A stretch of 64,000 nucleotides of DNA from Symbiodinium natans. Lineage: Eukaryota; Sar; Dinophyceae; Suessiales; Symbiodiniaceae. Positions 20,939-31,608 of this stretch are shown here, piece after piece. The stretch is from positions 106,001-170,000 of the forward strand of contig CAJNDS010002315.1 of the NCBI GenBank assembly GCA_905221605.1, in the 5' to 3' direction. Position 1 is the first letter of the stretch. The number at the start of each line of letters is the position of its first letter. The notes under the pieces are model-generated. The model saw only the letters and a list, made by a program, of their open reading frames with translations, was not told where the DNA came from and did not search any database. The position numbers were made by a program, and so were the translations under genes.

Positions 20939-21962
20939 TTTAGGGCCCAGAGTTTTTTTCAAGGATTTCAGAGTTTTTCAGTGTTTTTCAAGGTTTTTCA
21001 ATGTTTTTCAGGGTGTTTCAGGGTTTTTAACCTTCAATTCTGATGAAGGGCCGCCCCGCGACCTTTTCACAGCCTAGTTTTGGTCAAGGGGGGGTCGTAT
21101 TTTTCAATTTTAAAGGCAAAATAGTCTTCGGAGACCCCCCCTTGCCTCAAACTCCGACCCCCCCTTGAGAGGGAAAGTTTGCTTCCAAAAACACCCCAAA
21201 TGAGGGGGACCCCAGGATCGGCCCGGGTCCCAGTTAAAAATGCGATTTTTTAGTACTGAAATCGACGGTTCTGGGTGGCCTCTCGTTTCTGGATTTTTGG
21301 CAACCGAGCCTTTACCGGTTTCAGAATTTCAAGTTTTCGAGGTTCTTCAAGGTTTTTCAGAATTTTTCAGTGTTTTTTGATGTTTTTCAATGTTTTTCGA
21401 GTTTTTTTCAGGTTTAGGGCTGTAGGGCATAGGGTTTAGGGCTGTAGGGTTTGGGGCATAGGGTTTAGGGCTGTATGGTTTGGGGCATAGGGTTTAGGGC
21501 TCAGAGGGTTTGGGGTAGAGGGTTTAGGGCTCTTAGGGTTTGGGGCATAGGGTTTAGGGCCCAGAGTTTTTTTTCAAGGTTTTTCAGAGTTTTTCAATGT
21601 TTTCAAGGTTTTTCAATGTTTTTCAGGGTGTTTCAGGGTTTTTAACCCTCAATTCTGATGAAGGGCCGCCCCCGCGACCTTTTCACAGCCTAGTTTTGGT
21701 CAAGGGGGGGGGTCGTATTCTTCAATTTTAAAGGCAAAATTGTCTTCGGAGACCCCCCCCCCTGCCTCAAACTCCGACCCCCCCTTGAGAGGGAAAGTTT
21801 GCCTCCAAAAACACCCCAAATGAGGGGGGACCCCAGGATCGGCCCGGGTCCCAGTTAAAAATGCGATTTTTAGTACTGAAATCGACGGTTCTGGGTAGCC
21901 TCTCGTTTTCTGGATTTTTGACCAAAACCGAGCCTTCACCGGTTTCAAGATTTCAAAGGTTC
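20939..21962 (+). repeat. Two ~400-bp direct copies
   Basis: Copy 1 spans about 20939-21345 and copy 2 about 21556-21962; both run from TTAGGGCCCAGAGTTTTTTT through GCGACCTTTTCACAGCCTAG to a segment ending near GAGCCTTxACCGGTTTCA. Partial copies lie at 20785-20885 and 21982-22040. The TTTTTCAxxG text is itself a short tandem family. No ORF is conserved between copies beyond chance, so I call it a non-coding duplication. Confidence 0.85.
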
Positions 21963-22130
21963 GTCAAGGTTTTTCAGATGTTCCCCCTTGAGAGGGAAAG
22001 TTTGCCTCCAAAACCACCCCAAATGAGGGGCCACCCCCCCCCCCACCCCACCCTCCCCGGTTTGAGAATTATATTTTGGGTTTTCGGCCAATTGGACCTT
22101 GAGCTTTAAGCCTATTGGGAATGTATTGAG

Positions 22131-22240
22131 TGGACTTTGTATTTTCTCAATGTTATGGGTTTCTTGGGTGGGTGGGGATTTATTCCAGCCCTTGACAAGT
22201 TGCTTGACTAGTGAATGCTCGGACTTGAGATGCTGAACCC
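22131..22240 (+). repeat. Dispersed element E, copy 1
   Basis: Shares ATGTTATGGGxTTCTT, GCTTGACxAGTGAATxCT and GGACTTGAGATGCTGAACCC with 51475-51590. CCCTAAA text follows in both places. Confidence 0.7.
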
Positions 22241-22930
22241 TAAACCCTAAACCCTAAACCCTAAACCCTCAAATTCCTTTCTAAAGAAACCGGCTCCTCA
22301 CACGGCTGCGCTTCCAAAAATGGCTCCATAAACCCTGAACCCCACACCGGTGGGTTAGGGTTTTGAGGGCTTTTTGGATTTTAGAGTTTTGAGGGTTTGT
22401 AGGGTTCTTAGGGCTTTAGGGTTTTTAGGGGTTTTAGGGTTTTAGGAATTTTAGGGTTTTACGGGTTTTAGGAGTTTTTGGGTTTTTAGAATAGGCCCCA
22501 AGAATCCCCAAGAATTGCGGGAGGCGCCCCCTAATCTAACCCATATGCACCCGCCAACTCCCCTAGGGTTTAGAATTTAGGATTTAGGGTTTAGGGTTTA
22601 GGGTTTTCCCCAACAAAACAAGTTTCGGGCAAAACTTTCAAATTTCCTTGGAGCCCACACACTATGCAAAAAGACCCCAAAAGCCGAAACCCTGGCAGAG
22701 TGACCTGGCAGCCGACCTCGGCCCGGAACCCACAGGGTTTTGTGTTTTTTGAGTTTAGTTTTTGGGATTTGGGTTTTGTTTGAATGTTCATGGATAGTCA
22801 CAAGTAGGGTTAAACGCACCTTTTAAAAAAGGTTAGAATATGAGTTGCTCAGAACCTCGTAACTCTACTTCTAGCTACCCATGCGGTACTTCGTGGCCGA
22901 GGGAACTTAGTCCGTAGGTTGTTTCACTTC

Positions 22931-22998
22931 AGGGTTTAGGGTTTAGGGTTTAGGGTTTAGGGTTTAGGGTTTAGGGTTTAGGGTTTAGGGTTTAGGGT
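22931..22998 (+). repeat. TTTAGGG array
   Basis: About nine perfect units. The block 22240-22930 to its left is degenerate telomere-like text plus a family D fragment at 22778-22885; no exon recognised. Confidence 0.93.
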
Positions 22999-23116
22999 AC
23001 AAACTTCCCTGATCCGTCAAGCACCCCCCGCCCCCCTCCTGCCCTAAACCATAAACCCTAAAACCTGCACTTGCCCCGTCAGGGCAGCCAGCTGAAGAAG
23101 GAGCTCTGACACTGTC

Positions 23117-23135
23117 TGTGTGTGTGTGTGTGTGC

Positions 23136-23180
<45 letters not shown>
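23117..23180. repeat. GT microsatellite
   Basis: About 30 GT dinucleotides, interrupted once by GCGGGT. Confidence 0.95.
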
Positions 23181-23184
<4 letters not shown>

Positions 23185-23559
23185 TTGTTTTTTCATTTTT
23201 GGGTTTAACGATGTAGGGTTTCATGGAGAGTTTGGGGCTTAGGGTTCAGGGGCATATGGTTTAGGGATTGGGGTGTGGTAGGCTTCCCGCAACCCAAACC
23301 CCCTTGCAGGGCTATTTTGGGGAAGCTTGGGGCCCCAATCCCCAAACGGAAGTTCCCACCCTAAGGCCTTAAACCCTGGCCCTAAACCCTAAACCCCAAA
23401 CCAAAAACCCCAAACCCGAAAACCCAAGCGCCAACACAACAGCCCTGGCGCCCCCGGCGGAACTTCCCAATTGGCTCCTAAACCCTGAACCCTAAACCCC
23501 AAACCGCAAACCCTAAACCCCAAACCCTAAACCCTAAATCCCCAGAAGCCGCTTGACAG

Positions 23560-23613
23560 GACTGGGGCTACGCCACGCACCTGCAGAAGGAGGCGCTGTT
23601 GCCCCTCGGCATT
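23560..23613 (+). CDS. Putative internal exon, 18 codons
   Basis: Acceptor CTTGACAG, then DWGYATHLQKEALLPLGI, then GTTTAT as donor; phase 0 at both ends. C-strand text precedes it and a TIR element follows 28 bases later. The sequence is clearly protein-like but too short to assign. Confidence 0.45.
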
Positions 23614-23640
23614 GTTTATACAATATCTAGGATATCTTAC

Positions 23641-23893
23641 TCTTCCATAAACATGTGTACCCAACTCGAGAGGGCAAGCCTAAACCCATTAAGCCTTATA
23701 ACCCTTGTAAGCCTTACAAACCCTGCAAACCCTAGACACCCCCAAACACCCTGGAATCCCGTAAAACCCAAGCCCTATAAATCCTATCAAGAGCTTTTTG
23801 GGGTTGAGAGTTTTGGGGTTTAGGTTTCAGGTTTCAGGGTTTAGGATGTTCAGGTTTTCCCTCTCTTGTTGGGTACACATGTTTATGGAAGAG
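23641..23893. mobile_element. TIR element I (33-bp inverted ends)
   Basis: TCTTCCATAAACATGTGTAC at 23641 is matched by its reverse complement ending at 23893; the inverted ends run about 33 bases with two or three mismatches. The interior (about 185 bases) is C-strand then G-strand telomere-like text with no transposase. Called a non-autonomous MITE-like element. Confidence 0.65.
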
Positions 23894-23999
23894 ACCCTCT
23901 ATCAACCCTATAAACCCCATAAACCCTACGGAGCCCAAAAGTAGAAGTGGCTTGTCAGAGCGACGGGGCACACGTCCCCCCCCCCTCGTAAGTCTGAAA

Positions 24000-24600
24000 A
24001 ATGAAAAATCTCCTGCAGAGACTACTCGAACCTAAGAGGACGCAATTCAAAAGGCATCGGAGCCCTGCGGCGACAGCCGACTCCCACCACGCGTTAGGGT
24101 TCCCGGGCGGTGGTCAAAGGGGGCCCTATACAGGAAGACAGCCACAGAACAGACCTACCATCTGCACCACGCCATTCCGGGGTGAGCAGGAATGCATGCA
24201 GTAATTCACGATCGACATCTAGGAGCCGCCCTTGTCAGCACAAGGCAAAGACCGGCAACACTCCATAAGCAATGCCAGATCCGACTCATCAGAATCAGAT
24301 CGATCGCATAGGGATCCCACTGGCCTCACCTAAACACACGACAGAAACGGAAAGTCATCAAGCCAAAAACTACGTGGGAGCAGGAAAAGCTGTACAGACA
24401 GCCACGCAGCAACAGCTCCGATAGGAGGTACAACTAAAAATCGACTCCTGGTCGAGTAATAGACAAACTGTACAAGAATAAGTGCATGAGGCTCATAGCT
24501 TTGGGAGTTCACCATCAAGTAGATCATGGAATGTGCGTGTTGAACGCAGTGCGTGCACCGACTCACCTCCCTCACCGACATTCACCCCCGGAATGCACGC
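24000..24600. other. Unique stretch, no gene assigned
   Basis: Non-repetitive sequence with modest ORFs on both strands (24001-24204 plus, 24330-24581 minus, 24482-24763 plus). None shows a recognised motif, and none has the C-rich/G-rich flanks typical of exons here. Confidence 0.4.
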
Positions 24601-24756
24601 TGTCAATGAGGGAACTGGTGCCGGGGAACCCTACGGAGCCCAAAACCCCTTTGTCACCCTTTCAACCCTCCAAACCCAAGAAGCCTCACCTACTACCCCT
24701 ACGAGCCCTATACTCCCTATAAGCCATAAACCCTATTGCCCCACATACCCCTATAG

Positions 24757-24965
24757 ACCCTAAACCCTAAACCCTAAACCCTAAACCCTAAACCCTAAAC
24801 CCTAAACCCTAAACCCTAAACCACATAGGCCCTAGGACCGCTATCAACGCGCACCCAGGCTGGGCGCTTGGAATCTCAGCGCCCTTGCGGTGTGCCCGCT
24901 TGCCGCAGGCAGACCTTCATTTAGGGTTTAGGGTTTAGGGTTTAGGGTTTAGGGTTTAGGGTTGA
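24757..24965. repeat. Opposed CCCTAAA and TTTAGGG arrays
   Basis: CCCTAAA at 24757-24821 and TTTAGGG at 24920-24965 bracket a 98-base island that is open in one frame (NAHPGWALGISAPLRCARLP). The bracket matches other exons; the island itself is unassigned. Confidence 0.8.
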
Positions 24966-25357
24966 GGGCTTGGAGGGTTTAGGGGTTTAGGAGTTCAGGG
25001 TTTCAGGGATTTCATTTTCAGAGGTTCAAGGGGTTCAAGGGGTTTAAGGCGCTTCAGGGGTTTAAGGGGTTTAAGAGGGGTTTGAGGGGTCTAAGCGGGG
25101 TAGGGTTTCAGCCCTAGACCCTCAACCCGAAACATAGTCTTTCCCCCGCTGTCTTTGCAAGTTGGGGCCTCGCAGGGAGCCCGTGAAAATTTAGGGTTGA
25201 GGCCTTAACCCATGGGGGCCCTAAACCCTTTCAACCCGAACCCTTGAACCCTAGACCTTAAACCCTATAGACCCAAAACATAGACCCTAATAGGCCCTAA
25301 ACCCGAAGCCTAAACCCTAAACCCGAAACCCGAAACCCTAAAAACTGAAGCGCTGAA

Positions 25358-25441
25358 GAGAGAGGCGACGTCGTGCTGCGCGACATGCGGCTCTGGCATG
25401 GCGGCACTCCGAATCGTCGCAACTCGTGCTTTGAGTTTCGG
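25358..25441 (+). CDS. Exon of a phytanoyl-CoA dioxygenase-like protein
   Basis: The frame reads ERGDVVLRDMRLWHGGTPNR and then RNSCFEF. GDVxLRDxRxWHGGTPN is the region around the distal iron-ligand histidine in the PhyH family of Fe(II)/2-oxoglutarate dioxygenases. I see this one motif only; the proximal HxD motif is not in the neighbouring islands, so the rest of the gene is unplaced. C-strand text precedes it and TTTAGGG text starts at 25446. The donor may be GC (CG|GCTTGG) or GT five bases later. Confidence 0.6.
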
Positions 25442-25663
25442 CTTGGGTTTAGGGTTTAGGGTCTAGGGTTTAGGGTCTAGGGTTTAGGGTTTAGGCTTTC
25501 GGGTTTAGGGTTTTAGGTTGAGGGTTCAAAGGGTTCAGGGTTTAGGGATTAAACCCTAGGCCCTGCGACTCATAGTCCGAATGCTACGAAGTTCCTGAAA
25601 ACCCTGAAACCCCAAACCCAGGGAAAACGGTGTGTTCTGGATTCAACGTCCCTAAACCCAAAC

Positions 25664-25738
25664 ATGGCTGGTCCGCGAAGTTCCATGGCCTTCCAAATGC
25701 AGGCCCGTACGTGCTTGAGGCAACTCTTCGCGTACAGG
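25664..25738 (+). CDS. Possible first exon with basic N-terminus
   Basis: ATG opens MAGPRSSMAFQMQARTCLRQ, then LFAYR, ending G|GTTTAGG. The Arg/Ser-rich, acid-free start resembles an organelle presequence. A second frame (KFHGLPNAGPYVLEATLRVQ) is also open, so the reading is uncertain. Confidence 0.3.
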
Positions 25739-25845
25739 GTTTAGGGCTTAGTGCTTAGATTACGGGTTCTTAAGGGAGGGGGGTTCAAGGGGGGGATATA
25801 ACCCAAGGTTCCCTAATTGAAGAACTCTATAATTTACTGAGCCAG

Positions 25846-25950
25846 GACCCGGAGTAGGCCCTTATTTTCTTTTTTGGGGGTTGGGGTTCCCGTGTAATCC
25901 CCTTAAGACCAAAAAGGGTGCCCTTATTATTCCTAGGTTACTCCTCGGTC
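25846..25950. mobile_element. TIR element A, diverged copy
   Basis: Left end GACCCGGAGTAGGCCC and right end GGTTACTCCTCGGTC are inverted; the interior has the TTTTTTGG ... CCAAAAAGGGTGCCC layout of family A (see 47282-47445). Confidence 0.5.
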
Positions 25951-26692
25951 TAGTTAGAGTTTAGGGAAAGACTGTGAGTTTCGGGAAACATGTTGTAAGT
26001 TCAGGTAGAGGCTCTCCAGCCAGCTCGGTCTCGGATGTCTTGACGAGTATCCGCCCGGCTTTGTCGAGTCAGACCCATGTGCCACCCTGAGCCCTAAACC
26101 CTAAACCCTAAACCCTAAATCCTAAATCCTAAGCCCTAAACCCTAAACATGGGACCTCAAGCCTCCAAACCCTGCACTCTCAACCCTTCAAAACCCAATG
26201 CCCTAAGCCCTTGGGCCGAAGGCCCCCGTCGGATCCCACAATGGGAACCTCAAGCGGCTTTTCGGGGAGATTGGGCCCGCTTTAAGTCTTACTAAACCTT
26301 AAATCCTATCCGGAATAGGGATAAAAGTGCCCCTAGTATCATCATCCCTATAAAGGCCTGTTAGTATAAAGGGGAACATCCCAACTAGAATCCGAAGGTC
26401 CTGAACTCTATAAAGGCTTCCTTGCCTCCTTTTACATCGGCGATCCTTTTAGAAAGTTTTTTTTGGGGGGTCCTATGACATCTTTGTCAGGTTTAGGTTT
26501 AGGTTTTAGGTTTTTTTTAAGGGTTGGAAGGTCTGAAGGTTTTAGGGTTTGAGGGTTTGAGGGTTGCAGGGTCTGCGGAGTTTCGGTTTTGAGGGCATTA
26601 GGGTTTGAGAGCCCCTGAAGCCGAAACGCCCTAAACCCTAAACCCGAAACCCTAAACCCTCAGCCCTATCAACTTCTGCTTCCGGCCACAAG

Positions 26693-26768
26693 CAGAAAGG
26701 CAACCGGAGTCGGTACCTGCCATCTGCCGAGTTCCTGTCCACGTGGCCGCTGGGCGGTGTCTTAAGGC
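26693..26768 (+). CDS. Putative internal exon, unknown
   Basis: The frame reads KGNRSRYLPSAEFLSTWPLG and continues GVLR. It follows C-strand text and is followed within 40 bases by a family A element, so the downstream intron would contain that element. No domain recognised. Confidence 0.4.
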
Positions 26769-26804
26769 CTCTGTGCTTTTTGCTTTAGCCCCTTAGAAAT
26801 TATG

Positions 26805-26909
26805 ATGCCCAGTAGTACCCTTATTCCCTTTTTGGGGGGTTTAGGTTCCCTTATAAACCCCTTTAAGCAAAAAAGGGCACCCTTTTTAAGCCTTGGTTGC
26901 TGGGCAGCC
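26805..26909. mobile_element. TIR element A copy
   Basis: ATGCCCAGTAGTACCC at the left is inverted as GGTTGCTGGGCAGCC at the right; the interior has CCCTTTTTGG and CAAAAAAGGGCACCC as a second inverted pair, making a long hairpin. The loop contains CCCTTATAAACCCCTTTAAG, the uninterrupted form of the loop. Confidence 0.7.
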
Positions 26910-27353
26910 TAGGAAATGACGTTTTTGATTTATTATATAACGCCCAGAGGAATATTTAGATGTTATGTTTATTAAAACCCTAAGGGGAGTATAGTTTCAT
27001 TGGTCTAGGTTTCGGGCCTTAGGGTCTTGGGTTTATCGGTTTTCTTTTTAAGGTTTGAGGTTTCGGGTCTTTAGTTTAAGGGTTTTGGGTAAAATCCGAA
27101 TCCCTAAACCACAAGTCCTAAACCCTAAACGATGAACTCTGAATTCCTCGGTCCTCAACTTTCGGGGGTAGGGTTTAGGGTTCTGGACTTGCAGATGAGG
27201 ATCCGTCATGCTTGAACAGCTAGGGTTTTCGGGCCGATGCTCTTGGCCTCCCATCCTGCATTGTGGCCAGATGATGCATCTAGACATGCAGGATGGGCGT
27301 CCGGACGTCACTAGGCGCAACATCTTGTTCACGAGCTTTTGGGCTTGGGGTTT

Positions 27354-27430
27354 ACTTGAAGGTTCATGGGTGGTAGTTACAAGCAGGGTTATGAGCAAGG
27401 ACCTACTTCGAACCACCCCTCAACCTTCAT
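27354..27430. mobile_element. TIR element D copy
   Basis: ACTTGAAGGTTCATGGGT at the left; right end CCACCCCTCAACCTTCATG. Shorter than the copies at 30184 and 60937. Confidence 0.55.
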
Positions 27431-27514
27431 GTACAGTTGAGGGATCCGCTCTTTCCTACTCCGACAGAGCCCAACCCAAAACCCTAACCTCTAAGCCCTA
27501 AGCCCCTCCTGTTT

Positions 27515-27660
27515 AGGGTTTAGGGGTTTAGGGGTTCAGGGGTTTAGGGGTTTAGGGGTTTAGGGGTTTAGGGGTTTCGGGGTTTAGGGGTTTAGGGGTT
27601 TAGTGGTTTAGGGGTTTAGGAGTTTAGGGGTTTAGGGTTTTAGGGTTTAGGGTTTAGGGT
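27515..27660 (+). repeat. TTTAGGGG octamer array
   Basis: The unit carries an extra G and is repeated about 15 times, then reverts to TTTAGGG. Confidence 0.9.
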
Positions 27661-27665
27661 TGTAC

Positions 27666-27795
27666 GGCTCAAGGTATGCAGGCTACACCGTCCAAGTCCC
27701 CGAAGACCACTTCAGTCCGCGCCCGGCGCTGCCCTTCGAGCACTGGCGGCGGCTCTCAAGCCATGCGCAGACGCTTGGGCTCGTGGTCTCTTCGG
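27666..27795 (+). CDS. Putative exon, 43 codons, unknown
   Basis: Open throughout, including AGYTVQVPEDHFSPRPALPF and EHWRRLSSHAQTLGLVV; ends G|GTTGGG. Proline and aromatic content look like a folded protein. Here the left flank is G-strand, an exception to the usual pattern. A second acceptor, TATGCAG, lies inside. Confidence 0.45.
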
Positions 27796-27844
27796 GTTGG
27801 GTTCGGGGTTTGGGGTTTCGGGTTTAGGGTTTAGGGTTTAGGGT

Positions 27845-27851
27845 TGGGGTT

Positions 27852-27925
<74 letters not shown>

Positions 27926-27935
27926 GGTTGCGGGT

Positions 27936-28030
<95 letters not shown>

Positions 28031-28034
28031 GGTT

Positions 28035-28128
<94 letters not shown>

Positions 28129-28131
28129 GGT
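27845..28131 (+). repeat. TTGAGGG array
   Basis: About 40 units of the one-base variant TTGAGGG, nearly uniform (one TTGCGGG, one TTGTGGG). TTTAGGG units touch its left end only. The 137-codon minus ORF is a repeat translation. Confidence 0.97.
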
Positions 28132-28669
28132 TCGGGCGGGTTGAGGGGATTCAGGCTGTAATTGGTGGGCTAGGAGGCTTGTGATGTGATGGCTGTTGTC
28201 AAAGGACATCAGAGGACCCAAAATGCACATTTTAAATTGACGGAGGATCAAGCAGGACAGTTAGGGTGAGGTTCTAAAATTAGGGGCTGGCTTGAGGGTT
28301 TAGGGTTTCAGATCATAATTCAGTTTCTATTTCTGGCCTGCAGGCATGTCTGAGTGGAGAAAGTAGCTCAAAAGCCAGGTCAGAGTCACGATAACCATGA
28401 ACCTACTTGTCTACTTCCCTGACCCTCCAAGAGGAGCCTAAACCCAAAAAGCCCCGAAGCCCTACGTAAGGCCCCTGGAAGCCCTGAATCTCATTACCCC
28501 TGCAGCCCTAAAACCCTAAACCCTAAGCCTCAGGAACCCTAAACCCTAAACCCTAAACCCTAAACCCGAAACCCTAAACCCGAAACCCTAAACCCGAAAC
28601 CCTAAACCCTAAACCCGAAACACTCCAATACACCTTAAATGCCCATGCCCCTCAAGGCGTCGGGCACAG

Positions 28670-28705
28670 TTCATCCTCGCCGCGCCCGAGCCGGTGCGGG
28701 CGACG
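28670..28705 (+). CDS. Putative micro-exon, 12 codons
   Basis: GGGCACAG | FILAAPEPVRAT | GTACGC, phase 0. Good splice-like ends, but too short to assign. C-strand telomere-like text lies on both sides. Confidence 0.3.
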
Positions 28706-29516
28706 GTACGCCAGGCCTATTGAGCAACCCTAAACCCTAACCCTAATCCCTAAACCCTAAACCCAGCACACGAAACCCTAAACCCTAAACCCTAGTTCCT
28801 GCGTCGAATGACTACACTCGGAACTCAAATGTCCTCTGAATAGCCTTTTTTGCAGTGCCGGCTGCAGAAGGCTGCCCTTTACCTCCCACAACAGCCTCCT
28901 CGCAGGACTTCGTCCTGATGCTGCCTTACGTGGCCGAGGAGCGGCCCTGAGCGTGCCATGGGCCTGACAGGCGCAGCAGTGACGGAGCGGGAGGTTGATC
29001 ACCCTAAGACCTATAAACCCCCTGAACCCTTTGTGGTACTTTACTGTAACCTTAGATCCTTGCCCTTTTTGGGTTTATTGGGTTTATTAGTAAGGCAGCT
29101 AAAAGTTTAATGTATAGCTACCCTCCTGAGTGCAGCCAAGAACCCTAAACCCTGCCAAAACCCTCAGTGTGAGGTCCTTTGCGGGTCTTCCCTTAAGAGA
29201 ACGAGTGAGGACCCCCATTCTTTTGGAGCAAGCGTTCATCCGCAACGCAGACCCAAAGACCCCCCAAAACCCCTTCAAACAGCCAACCATGTAGCGTTTG
29301 GGGTTCAGGGTTCAGGGTTTTAGGGTCTAAACCAGGTCCTAAAACCTGAAGACCCGACTACCCCAAACCTTAAACCCTGGCAGAGCTTTTGCCGGGAAGG
29401 CGGGTTCTAGGGTTCAAGTTATTCAAGGTGATCACGGTTGATTTCACTGCCTGCCCGCCCAACAGACGGTCCATTTTTAGTCTCATTTGGGCTCAGCAAG
29501 ATAAGTTACCTCTTAC

Positions 29517-29710
29517 ATGGCCCCATGTGTTGTTCCGAAGGCGGCACAAGGGGACGTGAACAAGGAGGGCACATGGTGCACAAACTGGCCTCTGAACTGC
29601 CTGGAGAGCGTGGCGCAGGCTGGGCTCAAAGGATGTGTGGCGCCCAATTTAGGGTTTAGTGCACCCAAGCGAATTGAAGGGTCATGGCTAGTTGTCAGTG
29701 GGGCTACAGG
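29517..29710 (+). CDS. Putative exon, unknown
   Basis: About 65 open codons contain GDVNKEGTWCTNWPLNCLES and end near SWLVVSGATG at ACAG|GTACCT. A single LGF (TTAGGGTTT) inside the frame could be an incorporated telomere-like unit. No domain recognised. Confidence 0.35.
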
Positions 29711-30183
29711 TACCTGAATTACGTTCAAAAAATGCAGGTTGCCTTGCTTATAACCCTTCTTCTAGATATAAATGAACCTTCCTAAACCCTTAACCCTAAA
29801 CCCTGAACCCTGAACCCTGAGCCCTAAACCCTAAACCCTAGAACGGTGCTCCTAACTACTCATGAACCTTCAGGTCGATTGCAGGCTTTGGTGTGGCTTG
29901 GCTGTTTCGCTAGCTGGCATTCGCAGCTTGCAGATGTTTGGGCAGTGCAGGTGGGTCGTTTTGCTTGGTTGTCCTCCTCGTGCTTTTGGGCTTAAACTCC
30001 CAAGCCCACTAGCTCTAAGCCCCTAAATCCTAATCCCTTATACCTAGCTGCGTATGCAATTTGAGGTCAGACCGCACCCATTCTTGAATCTACGCCCATG
30101 TCAGTGGGCAGCTTCCCCCATACAGCCCTTACAATCACCCTTAGTGCCCTACCTTTTCACCTTATAGGAGTCTTATGTATGTT

Positions 30184-30288
30184 ACTTGAAGGTTCATGGG
30201 TAGTGTAAAAGGTAGGGTTATGGGGATCTTGCCTCACTTAAAGTCATGATAGAGGCTACCTTACTTACACCCTTACTTATAGCGACCC
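30184..30288. mobile_element. TIR element D copy
   Basis: ACTTGAAGGTTCATGGGTAG ... GTAGGGTTAT at the left; TTACACCCTTACTTATAGC at the right. About 105 bases, no coding capacity. The outermost right end is lost in C-strand text. Confidence 0.6.
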
Positions 30289-30419
30289 AAACCCCACCCT
30301 AAATCCTAAACCCTCAACCCTCAAACCCTGAACCCTAAACCCAGTAGGGCCGGCTCGAGCTGCCCATGCTGGGATCTCCGTGTGCTGCTCCATAAGGCGA
30401 ACGGTGCTGGATGCAGGGT

Positions 30420-31125
30420 TAAGGGTTCAGGGTTTAGGGTCTAGGGTTTGGGCATTGGGGGTTAGTGGTTTAGGGGTTTAGGAGTTCAAGGGTTTGGGGT
30501 TGAGGGGTTAAGGGTTTAGGAATTAGGGTTTTGGGGTTTAGGGTTTGGGGATTTAGGGCTGCAGGGTTTTGGGGTTTAGTGTTTAGGGGCGTAGGGTTGA
30601 GGTGCCTAGCGAGCAACTTGCCTCTTGCCAATCACTTTCCAGCCATGCGGGACCGACCAGAATCGTATCTCCCGAAACCCCCAACCCCAAACCAGTCCAG
30701 CTGTTTTTCCCGAACCTCGGCCTGTGTCAGACTGTTCCCCAAGCCCTGAACCCTAACCCTAAATCCCTCAACCCCTAAATCCTAAATCCCAAATTCCCGA
30801 AGTCCCTAAATCCCGAAGTCCCTAAATCCCTAAGTCCCTAAATCCCTGAATCCCTAAATCCCTAAACCCTAAATCCTACATCCCAAATCCCTAAATCCCC
30901 AAACCCTAATCCCGAAGCCCTAATCCCCAAACCCCTAGACCCTAATCCCTAAACCCTAAGCCCCAATCCCTAAACCCCAGACCCCTATAAACCCTAAACC
31001 CCAAATCCCTAAACCCCTGAACCCTAAATCCTAAACCCTAAATCCCTAAACCCTAAATCCCTGAACCCTAAACCCCTAAAAACCCTAAACCCCTAAAAAC
31101 CCTAAACCCCAAACCCCAAATCCGC
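30420..31125. repeat. Degenerate telomere-like block
   Basis: G-strand text to about 30600, a short unique piece to 30740, then C-strand text in which CCCTAAAT and CCCGAAGT variants dominate. No exon is convincing. Confidence 0.7.
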
Positions 31126-31127
31126 AA

Positions 31128-31248
31128 ACGCGGATCCCGGCAGGACGCGAGGTCTGCAAGCCGCCGCAGCTGAAGGCGGCGCCCCCCGGCCCCCGGTGCG
31201 GAGATGGCCTGCGAACGGCCCAAAAGAGCCTCTGAAGTGGGGTCCAGG
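31128..31248 (+). CDS. Possible exon, Ala/Pro-rich
   Basis: A GC-rich island between C-strand (left) and G-strand (right) tracts. Two frames are open; one reads REVCKPPQLKAAPPGPRCGD. Strand and frame are uncertain. Confidence 0.25.
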
Positions 31249-31510
31249 GGTTAGGGTTTAGGGTTTAGGGTGCAGGGTTTAGGGTTTAGGGTTTAGGGTT
31301 TAAGTTGTAGGGTTTAGTGTTTAGGGTTTAGGGTTTAGGGTTTAGGTCTAGGGTTTAGGGGCTTGGGGATTTAGGATTTCGGGGGGGTTTAGGGTTTAGG
31401 GCTTAGGGCTTAGGGTTTAAGCTTGCTCTGCTGCCACAGGCGGCTCTTGCCGCAGCACCTCGCGGAGCGATCAGAGGCTGGGGTCTTTAGGGTGTCGGGT
31501 TTAGGTGTAA

Positions 31511-31608
31511 GTTGGGATGTTCCCCCTCATACTAACAGTCCGCAATAGAAATTATCGTAACCCCCCAAAATAATCCCTATTAAGGACTGTTAATAAGGGG
31601 GAATATCC
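31511..31608. mobile_element. TIR element F copy
   Basis: GTTGGGATGTTCCCCCTCAT plus ACTAACAGTCC at the left; GGACTGTTAATAAGGGGGAA plus TATCC at the right. About 25-base imperfect TIRs. Related: 54690-54773 and a partial copy at about 26312-26384. Confidence 0.65.

Noticed and set aside
27838-28251. 137-codon minus ORF of LNPQPST repeats
   Set aside because: Pure translation of the TTGAGGG array.
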